Assembly: GCA_032622095.1 (NCBI GenBank)
Contig: CP136061.1
Coordinates: 120,418,754-120,482,753, forward strand
Reading direction: 5' to 3'
Origin: Siphonodentalium dalli
Taxonomy: Eukaryota > Mollusca > Scaphopoda > Gadilida > Siphonodentaliidae
Length of the DNA: 64,000 nt
The notes beneath the pieces were generated by a model. It did no database searches. It worked only from the letters and a program-made list of their open reading frames with translations, and had not been told where the DNA came from. Positions 60,401 through 64,000 of the stretch are shown piece after piece. Numbering within the stretch: position 1 is the stretch's first letter; each line of letters starts with the position of its first letter. A program made the translations under genes and the position numbers.

Positions 60401-62002
60401 TATCATAATTGTCTCTCAGATAGAGGCGAAATCAGGGAGATATGAAAGAAGTGTATAAGCTAACACACGGATTGTACAACATAGACAGATGTGTATCTTT
60501 TGAAGAGGCACTCCATAAAGGAACACGTGGACACAAAACATAAGATGCAAAAGCACATAGCTGTCAAAGATGTCCTAAAAATATTTATTTTCCCAGAGCG
60601 AGATTACAATAGTTTATCAGATTACATTGTTTTCACTGAATTGGTTCAACAGTTCAAGGAGCTATTGGATAACAACTTTTATAACGAGCGTATATACCGG
60701 TATATATACGACTAAATGCCAGGGATAACTTTAAAACTGAATTCATTCATTTACATTATTCTATATGTGTATGTTAAATAAAAATTATGTGAAATGAGTA
60801 AAAGTCATGGTGACTTACTCCCCAAATATTGATGATGATGATTTTTTAACAACATTGAAGTTCATCTTCAACCTTTCCATGGATTAGTTATGGGTTTGAT
60901 TCTTTCCATGACTCAAGAGTATTTCTATAATACATAAGGTATTTCGGCAGAGCCAAACTGAATTAGCAGCCGGCCTTGAGATCCCCTTAATTTGGCCACA
61001 TCAGCTGCAGGTCATCCCTCATTATGTGCTATGGCAATCAGCAATGCCGAAGCCATTTGCTGAAGCAGACTGGGCCACAGAAATGGTTGCCATAGTGGAT
61101 TGCTGAAGCAAAACAATCTGAATTAAGAGGAAGCGTGAAATTTGACATAAAAAGAAATATAATTTCTTCAGTTTTGGGGGCTTCTGCTTCAAGAGAGTAT
61201 GAAATGATGTTGCGACTGCCCAAATGAAAAATTTCTGAAGTTTCACATTTCAGAAAGCATGTCTTCATCGGCTCTAATTTGGGCAAAATTCCATATTTTG
61301 TGAACACCCTATTCTGGCATGAATTTGGGGGAATTTAAAGGTCCACAATATTTTCGAACCCCCCAGATTACATTATACAAAATATATGCCATATTATATA
61401 CCATTTGAAAGAGGAAGCTCCAAAACATTGTATTATCAACTTATCCGGTGTAATAAACTGTGGACATGTTGTTTTTGTTGAGTTGCCAACGCGTTCTGTC
61501 ATCTAGATTGCAGTAAAAAGCAGTATTATTTTCAATGCAGGGGAATAACTCTATATATTCAAGATAAGAGTTCTTCCCCTTGCATTGAAAAAGTTCGAAT
61601 TCTGTTGCATTCTGGGAGTCAAAGGGGGGAAAGTCATTCTATGATTTCAGCAGATTTCTATTTCTCTGTGAGCATCTTCTGAGACACAGATGTTTCAAAT
61701 ATTGATGAATTATAGTATTTTAATCATATTTTATGGCATAGATTGTTATTAAAACCGTACATCAAGTCACTATACAAAAAATAATCGGCGACTCGAAAAT
61801 TAAGTGGGCCTTTAAAGACCTGCAGCCATGTGACCGTTGGAAAGGAGAGGTCCATTCTGATGCGATCCCAAAATATTAAACATAATTTGTAAGGCCCTAC
61901 TATCAGTAGCATGTGCTTCAGTGCTTACCACTTTACCAGTAGAATGAATACACTTACCTGGGGACTCCATACTGTAACTTCATTGTCATACTGGTTACGA
62001 AA
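39380..62002 (-). CDS. PSMA1: 20S proteasome subunit alpha type-1
   Basis: PSMA1 is one of the seven alpha subunits forming the gated outer rings of the 20S proteasome in cytosol and nucleus. Ten minus-strand exons, 61958-62002, 59991-60092, 57168-57271, 55471-55559, 52451-52521, 51602-51731, 45847-45926, 45143-45214, 42466-42543 and 39380-39460, join in frame to about 283 residues plus stop. In order: [15 protein letters not shown]; the alpha signature [101 protein letters not shown]. The tail is longer than the 263-residue human protein and rich in Pro, Ala and acid, ending EERMDQ. The start Met exon was not found. Two introns look U12-type. As expected for an alpha subunit there is no catalytic threonine. 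Confidence 0.97.
40159..42246. mobile_element. 2.1-kb element with A-rich inverted ends
   Basis: Ends GGCCTAAAAAAAAAATACC and GGTATTTTTTTTTTAGGCC (A-run length differs slightly) extend inward as 'tttgtttcccctaac' and 'cccgcacctat'. A possible 3-bp duplication, TGA, flanks it (40156-40158, 42247-42249). It contains the palindromic element at 41690-41890. No transposase frame was recognised, so the superfamily is open. Confidence 0.8.
41690..41890. mobile_element. GC-rich palindromic foldback element
   Basis: The 201-bp unit starts CACAGGGACCTGTAAC and ends GTTACAGGCCCCTGTG. Its two halves are almost perfect complements, including 'gccgcttctatatacgcgcc' and 'gcttcacgttaatgg', separated by about ten bases. 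Flanks GTTAAAAA (41682-41689) and GTTGAAAA (41891-41898) are an 8-bp duplication with one change, suggesting hAT-type mobilisation. The DNA could extrude a cruciform. Confidence 0.88.
42466..42543 (-). CDS. PSMA1: PSMA1 exon: C-terminal tail, part 1
   Basis: Twenty-six codons, phase 0 to 0, [18 protein letters not shown] then DDAAPAAE, acceptor gtttag|, donor GAG|gtaact. EGEER corresponds to EGLEER of human PSMA1; the Pro/Ala run is low-complexity. Confidence 0.93.
43454..44546. mobile_element. Non-autonomous hAT element, 1093 bp
   Basis: Ends TAGAGATGGGCGGT and ACCGCCCATCTCTA are flanked by a perfect 8-bp duplication, TCATATAA (43446-43453 and 44547-44554). Subterminal 'ctcggtttcggtt' and 'aaccgaaaccga' words are repeated, as hAT transposase sites often are. 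No transposase is encoded. It lies in the U12-type GT-AG intron of PSMA1. Confidence 0.92.
44580..45105. repeat. Diverged 'aactctaaaac' tandem repeat with terminal hairpin
   Basis: About three units with 'gataactctaaaac', 'gtcattgggcaagc' and 'gaacctccat' end in a 'gacacacagataaagtcat' tail and a 'ccccccattttt' / 'aaaaagtgggg' hairpin. Same family as 47106-47937. Confidence 0.7.
45143..45214 (-). CDS. PSMA1: PSMA1 exon: [17 protein letters not shown]
   Basis: Acceptor attccag|, 24 codons in phase 0, ending DNDDIAKY. The donor GTATCCTTTC (45142 down to 45133) matches the U12-type GT-AG donor. Confidence 0.95.
45215..45846. other. PSMA1: PSMA1 intron with MITE half and inverted repeat
   Basis: 45340-45446 is half of a CAAGCCT-family MITE. 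45595-45770 is an inverted repeat with 'gaaggccgaaagcttgtgtgc', possibly a Penelope pseudo-LTR remnant. Confidence 0.6.
45595..45770. repeat. Inverted repeat, possible Penelope pseudo-LTR pair
   Basis: The arm 'aatgcacacaagcttttggc' is matched by 'ggccgaaagcttgtgtgcat', and between them 'aaatgacaa' pairs with 'ttgtcattt'. It resembles the arms at 51.9 and 52.7 kb in word content (AGAAGGCCGAAAGC) but lacks a clear CTGANGA. Confidence 0.45.
45847..45926 (-). CDS. PSMA1: PSMA1 exon: [18 protein letters not shown]
   Basis: Acceptor cttgcag|, donor AAG|gtatga. Two bases complete Ser, then 26 codons ending SEIELTIK. Confidence 0.96.
45959..46352. mobile_element. hAT-like MITE (CAAGCCT family) with perfect 8-bp duplication
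   Basis: The 394-bp copy starts CAAGCCTGTGTCTGTCATT and ends TTTCCAGGCTTG. The duplication GATATTGG is exact (45951-45958, 46353-46360). This copy sets the family boundaries and places it with hAT. It starts 32 bases upstream of the PSMA1 exon end at 45926 on the minus strand, inside the acceptor-side intron. Confidence 0.92.
47106..47937. repeat. Tandem array, about 174-bp unit, nested
   Basis: About 4.7 units each contain 'acaaagatgaataactctag', 'tgtcctcatagtagtgaaca' and 'gagatccgagcac'. It ends in a 'cacacggacggacggacagg' tail and an A-run hairpin, 'acccccctttaaa' / 'aaagggggtat'. It splits the left arm of the inverted-repeat element, so it arrived later. It is a mobile-like repeat with a fixed 3' signature. 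Confidence 0.8.
48900..48993. repeat. Minisatellite 'ggggaaatgtccggt'
   Basis: About five to six diverged copies of a 15-17-base unit. Confidence 0.8.
49332..49752. mobile_element. hAT-like MITE (CAAGCCT family), diverged
   Basis: Inverted 'cagaatgaggtccccagagg' boxes and ends near CAGGCCTAGTGTG and GAGGCCTGG. No clear flanking duplication. Confidence 0.7.
51602..51731 (-). CDS. PSMA1: PSMA1 exon: [20 protein letters not shown]
   Basis: Acceptor tttttcag|, donor GATA|gtgagt. Forty-three codons plus one base; [14 protein letters not shown] continues GYD of the previous exon. Confidence 0.97.
51897..52169. mobile_element. Penelope-type inverted pseudo-LTR remnant
   Basis: Arms of about 63 bases (51897-51960, 52106-52169) are complementary. 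On the plus strand the right arm reads CTGAAGA (52117-52123), a small hairpin AAGCC-gtga-GGCT, then GAAA (52137-52140), the conserved core order of hammerhead ribozymes found in Penelope-like element repeats. Stem III and the cleavage triplet were not resolved. No protein frame remains. Confidence 0.6.
52451..52521 (-). CDS. PSMA1: PSMA1 exon: [15 protein letters not shown]
   Basis: The exon starts at 52521 after ...AAGTAC|, so C+GA gives Arg and [12 protein letters not shown] matches human GS-KTQIPTQRYG residue for residue in length. Ends GYD|gtgagt at 52451. Confidence 0.94.
52634..53358 (-). mobile_element. Penelope-like element remnant with GIY-YIG domain
   Basis: Inverted arms of about 190 bases (52681-52871 and 53167-53358) bracket a GIY-YIG frame on the minus strand. 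A 47-base tail (52634-52680) lies outside one arm and an 11-base duplication, CTCACAATTGT, flanks the whole (52623-52633, 53359-53369). Inverted pseudo-LTRs with a one-sided tail are characteristic of Penelope elements. The arms carry CTGAGGA, AGGCCTGAGGCC and GAAA, a hammerhead-like core. The reverse transcriptase is absent, so it is non-autonomous. Confidence 0.82.
52853..53149 (-). pseudogene. GIY-YIG endonuclease domain of a Penelope-like element
   Basis: The 98-residue frame contains [20 protein letters not shown], with YVGET for the GIY-YIG strand and the catalytic-type Arg, then [10 protein letters not shown], and [18 protein letters not shown] with the conserved Glu. This is the pattern of the C-terminal nuclease of Penelope-like retroelements. 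The start is not natural: it is the end of a longer polyprotein whose reverse transcriptase is missing. The last residues run into the inverted arm. Confidence 0.85.
53359..53815. other. Intron segment, no gene
   Basis: A 'taaaatataaattaaa' phrase is repeated near 53490 and 53592. Otherwise nothing recognised. Confidence 0.5.
53818..54825. repeat. Tandem array, about 161-bp unit, with hairpin end
   Basis: Five units begin near 53829, 53991, 54150, 54311 and 54472, each with 'gactaattaagggccataa', 'aggccggttttcgaactcg' and 'gttatcgcgctaacgagct'. A partial sixth leads to a GC-rich 'cgcccgcccgcccg' tail and a terminal hairpin of 'gtcgagtttt' and 'aaaactcgac'. The layout matches the array at 47106-47937: units, then a low-complexity tail, then a hairpin. 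Confidence 0.88.
55069..55383. mobile_element. hAT-like MITE (CAAGCCT family)
   Basis: Ends CAAGCCTGGCAA and TTTGCAGGCTTG. Flanks CATTCAGC and GATTCAGC agree at 7 of 8 bases. Confidence 0.82.
55471..55559 (-). CDS. PSMA1: PSMA1 exon: CNFMR to AVGS, before an AT-AC intron
   Basis: Acceptor tttttcag|, then [20 protein letters not shown] and SRLVGAVGS with one leftover C. The intron that follows begins ATATCCTTTT (55470 down to 55461), the U12 AT-AC donor. Reading past it adds HILFMLNF, which the family lacks. Confidence 0.94.
55750..55997. mobile_element. TTAA-flanked MITE with internal hairpin, copy 2
   Basis: Ends CCCTTTGAGTGCCAGG and CCTGGCACTCAAAGGG, TTAA on both sides. It is a shorter copy of 3589-4067 with the same TATATATGCGAG hairpin; the compensated change in both ends (G/C in place of C/G) keeps the repeats complementary. 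Confidence 0.9.
56432..56693. mobile_element. TTAA-flanked hairpin MITE (CCTTTCATGA family)
   Basis: TTAA at 56428-56431 and 56694-56697. Ends TCCTTTCATGA and TCATGGAAGGG, with two 'ctcttatatatgcgag' hairpins. Confidence 0.8.
56875..57138. mobile_element. TTAA-flanked hairpin MITE, eroded copy
   Basis: TTAA at 56871-56874 and 57139-57142. The left end is changed, the core 'cattctcttatatatg' hairpins are kept. It ends 29 bases before the PSMA1 exon at 57168. Confidence 0.7.
57168..57271 (-). CDS. PSMA1: PSMA1 exon: HQKKI / [12 protein letters not shown]
   Basis: Acceptor attgcag|, donor CTATG|gtaagt. Thirty-four codons plus TG, which joins T of the next exon to give Cys before NFMR. Confidence 0.96.
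58854..59035. mobile_element. Mariner-like MITE (CAGTAATGCCC family), full copy
   Basis: Ends CAGTAATGCCCTAAATAAT and ATTATTTAGGGCGTTACTG with TA on both sides. The inner part is also inverted around 'gaaagctctcactgtgagct', so the whole 182 bp can fold back. CAGT ends with a TA target point to Tc1/mariner. Confidence 0.9.
59551..59978. mobile_element. hAT-like MITE (CAAGCCT family) beside a splice donor
   Basis: Inverted 'aggtccccag' and 'ctggggacctcattctg' boxes and right end CCAGACTTG. The flanks do not match. The right end is 12 bases from the PSMA1 exon at 59991. Confidence 0.75.
59991..60092 (-). CDS. PSMA1: PSMA1 exon: alpha-subunit signature
   Basis: Thirty-four codons, phase 0 to 0, acceptor tcttcag|, donor AAG|gtaact. 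[16 protein letters not shown] is the N-terminal helix signature shared by proteasome alpha subunits, and [11 protein letters not shown] follows. A MITE ends 12 bases beyond the donor (59978). Confidence 0.97.
60230..60850 (+). pseudogene. LINE reverse transcriptase C-terminal fragment
   Basis: The frame pieces [30 protein letters not shown], then [29 protein letters not shown], and [15 protein letters not shown] match the end of CR1/L2-type non-LTR polymerases. It is broken by frameshifts and truncated at its 5' side. The downstream 'gatgatgatgatttttt' at 60829-60846 looks like a LINE 3' tail. It lies in a PSMA1 intron, opposite to the gene. Confidence 0.8.
61338..61812. mobile_element. TA-flanked MITE (AAGGCCCACTTAAT family), copy 4
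   Basis: Ends AAGGTCCAC and GAAAATTAAGTGGGCCTT, TA on both sides. Closely similar to copy 3 at 30849-31318. Confidence 0.88.
61958..62002 (-). CDS. PSMA1: PSMA1 exon: N-terminal [15 protein letters not shown]
   Basis: Acceptor tttttcag|, donor CAG|gtaagt. Fifteen codons, phase 0 to 0. The family protein is MFRNQYDNDVTVWSPQ, so the start codon must be on an upstream exon; no ATG with a good donor was seen at 62003-64000. Confidence 0.95.
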
Positions 62003-62353
62003 CTGAAAAATAGATCATGGCTTGATTAGAAAATAAGGAAAATTTCTAGCCAGTCAACTAATTCTAACAATATTATGAGCAACCACTTCACTGCAAGTGG
62101 CAGAATATAAAGGAGACAATCTTATTTTGTCGCTAGTGGCAGAGCAGCCTCAAGCCATACCTCTACTTAGTTAAAAAAAACAATGTAAATGAGAATATCG
62201 CCAAAACCCTAAACTGACGCCATCATGTAAAGGCAGTTATTATATACAAACCGAGAACATCACAAACTGTCACTGGTTTCAATTTGTGACCAACATCAGA
62301 GTGGCAGATAATGCAATGTGAATGTTGACAGATTTATAGTGTTCATGACTATG
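62003..62353. other. PSMA1: Upstream of the PSMA1 second exon
   Basis: No exon with ATG and donor was recognised on the minus strand. No promoter element is claimed. Confidence 0.5.
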
Positions 62354-62361
62354 AGTCCTAG

Positions 62362-63532
62362 TAGGGCTTCACGGTATATCGATATATTATCGAATGTCGA
62401 TATATTTTTAAATTATCGTATCGTATCGACCCAAAACTAAATTATCGTCATCAACGGTATATTTCCAAAGTTTAATAAATTTGAATTAAATAAGACAAAA
62501 AGTTTCATGTAGGCGCATTCTAACCGACAGTGTGATAACGTGCAAATAGCCGCGACTGTCACCCGCAGTGGTGGCTGGCTAGACAAAGAGTCCGCTGTAT
62601 TGCTAAAGGCATTACAAATAATTAACGTGAAAAGAAGGCTACTCATTCAGTAATTGAGTTCGTTGATTAAACACTGTTGTGGTGATATAAGCAGTGTATC
62701 ACAGGTTGTATTGTGTGTGGATAATCTGGCGTGAAGCCATTTAAGTTATAAGTTCGATGTTGGCGTGTCCCTAAAGCAGAGTCATTGTTGTCATTAAATT
62801 AGCCTAATGACTGTAAACTATTTTCTGTATTTAAGCGACAAACAAATGAGAATTCGTACACCTCTCATGTTTACGATGGATCTCATTAGTAATGTTACTT
62901 CTCCTGGAGACATTATACTTCCCATTATACTTCCCTGAGAATCACACCGGCGAGAATATCGCGGAAGTATTGCCTGATTGTTTAAAGTCGTGGGGTCTCA
63001 ATCCCGATCAGCTGTCGTGCATCACAACAGACAATGGGTCAAACATTATCAAAGTTGTTGACATACTCGGATGGCAACACCTTTCCTGCTTCGGGCACAA
63101 TTTGAATCTGGCTGTTAACAACTCTATAAATTTGAAAGATGACAAACGTGTAAGTAGATTGCTTAGTATTTGCCGCGGGATAGTGTCTGCTTTCTCGACC
63201 AGCTGGATACGTCGACGCAACTTAAGAGCTATTCAGCGCGAAATGGACATTAAAGAACAGTCTCTGTGTTAATTCAATAAACATTACTATATTACGTAAA
63301 CTTATCGTTTAGTTCTTACTTTCAATTACAACCGGAAGTAACATGAAAATGTTATGTATACAACGAAAATACGCAAACTGTTAACGCTCGTTCGCGGCTT
63401 TTCGTGAAAGCATACAATTTAAAATTACATTAGTTTGGAATTCAAAACTTTAGATTATCGATATATACCCATATCGCGATTATAATTTGGATATCGTATC
63501 GATAATATTTTTGATCATATCGTGAAGCCCTA
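62362..63532 (+). mobile_element. hAT element with transposase remnant, 1171 bp
   Basis: Ends TAGGGCTTCACG and CGTGAAGCCCTA are followed inward by 'tatcgatata' words. A perfect 8-bp duplication, AGTCCTAG, flanks it (62354-62361, 63533-63540). It is much shorter than an autonomous hAT (usually 2.5 kb or more) and keeps only the middle of a transposase. Confidence 0.93.
62892..63272 (+). pseudogene. hAT transposase (ZBED-like) catalytic-region fragment
   Basis: The frame reads HTGENIAEVLPDCLKSWGL, then CITTDNGSNIIKVVDILGW and HLSCFGHNLNLAV. The TTDNGSN stretch carries the RNase H-fold Asp of hAT transposases and CFGHNLNLAV the conserved C-x2-H helix. The BED finger and the C-terminal SERVFS dimerisation region are missing and the frame stops at 63270-63272, so the element cannot move on its own. 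Confidence 0.85.
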
Positions 63533-63540
63533 AGTCCTAG

Positions 63541-64000
63541 TATGCTATTAAAGCAGTAGGCTGATGGGGTCGCTGACATGTTTTATACAGAAATGCGCAT
63601 CTTCTGTATATGGTTCTTAAATGCACACCAGTCTTGCATGTTGTTGCATGACAGGGGTCATTGTCGCAGTGTTTTATACCAACAGTTTTATAAGGTCAGC
63701 CTCAGGCATTGAAACTAGCTGTGGCAGAGGTCAATGTTGTAAAAAAAAAGCAGTAGAGGTCAATATAAAATATCATTAAAATCTGAAGCATTGTCGTACA
63801 GCGTAGAACGAAAACATGTCAATATCAAGGTATGCAGCCTATACTGCTCATCGATAAGAACAACAAGTTCCCTCAGTCCCTGTTAACCCTTTACCCAACA
63901 AACCGGCCAAAACCGGCCAAATAAAGCTTCAACAGCCTAAAATATCTTCGGTCTGTCTCAATAGAACCATACAAATATGGATATCATTGGAACCGGCTCC
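63541..64000. other. Window end, no gene seen
   Basis: 'gttaaccctttaccc' near 63882 may be the left end of another TTAA-flanked MITE cut by the window. Otherwise nothing recognised. Confidence 0.45.

Noticed and set aside
63956-63975. Minus-strand ATG|gttcta as the PSMA1 first exon
   Set aside because: Weak donor and no supporting context; the start exon is left unassigned.

Overview
This is an AT-rich animal nuclear DNA window: intron-split genes with GT-AG splice sites, microsatellites, long introns and a dense load of small DNA transposons. The two recognisable genes (ATM and PSMA1) are conserved across eukaryotes. The repeat style (interspersed 'aactctagaatgg' tandem units ending in purine/pyrimidine hairpins, many TTAA- and TA-flanked MITEs, Penelope-like remnants) suggests a marine invertebrate, probably a lophotrochozoan such as a mollusc. 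That placement is an inference; nothing here fixes the species.

Layout. (1) 1-207: C-terminal remnant of a hAT transposase, apparently inside an ATM intron. (2) 1198-14671, plus strand: the last eight coding exons of the DNA-damage kinase ATM, covering the PI3K-like kinase domain and the FATC tail. All reading frames join cleanly. (3) 14.7-17.5 kb: decayed extra copies of the ATM terminal exon interrupted by MITEs; one copy still reads as a FATC tail with its stop. (4) 17.5-32.7 kb: mostly repeats, a dead LINE reverse transcriptase (about 20.9-21.9 kb) and three weak plus-strand exon candidates. (5) 32709-35684, plus strand: the last three exons of an unrecognised type I single-pass membrane protein. 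(6) 39380-62002, minus strand: ten coding exons of the 20S proteasome subunit alpha1/alpha-type-1 (PSMA1), complete from residue 2 to the stop; the exon carrying the start Met was not found. (7) 62.0-64.0 kb: upstream of the PSMA1 coding exons, with a 1171-bp hAT element with perfect 8-bp target duplications.

The most unusual signal is in PSMA1. One intron (52522-55470) has the exact U12-type AT-AC donor (ATATCCTTT), a consensus branch site (TTCCTTAAC) and an AC acceptor; only this splice restores the conserved protein in frame and at family length. Another intron of the same gene (42544-45142) has the U12-type GT-AG donor GTATCCTTT with branch site TTCCTTGAC. So one proteasome gene appears to depend twice on the minor spliceosome.

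Mobile DNA is the second theme: at least three hAT-like elements with exact 8-bp duplications (one nested inside another hAT-like MITE), one TA-flanked and several TTAA-flanked MITE families, foldback elements, a Penelope-like element with inverted pseudo-LTRs carrying a hammerhead-like core, and two LINE fragments. No rRNA, tRNA, CRISPR or prokaryotic features were seen.
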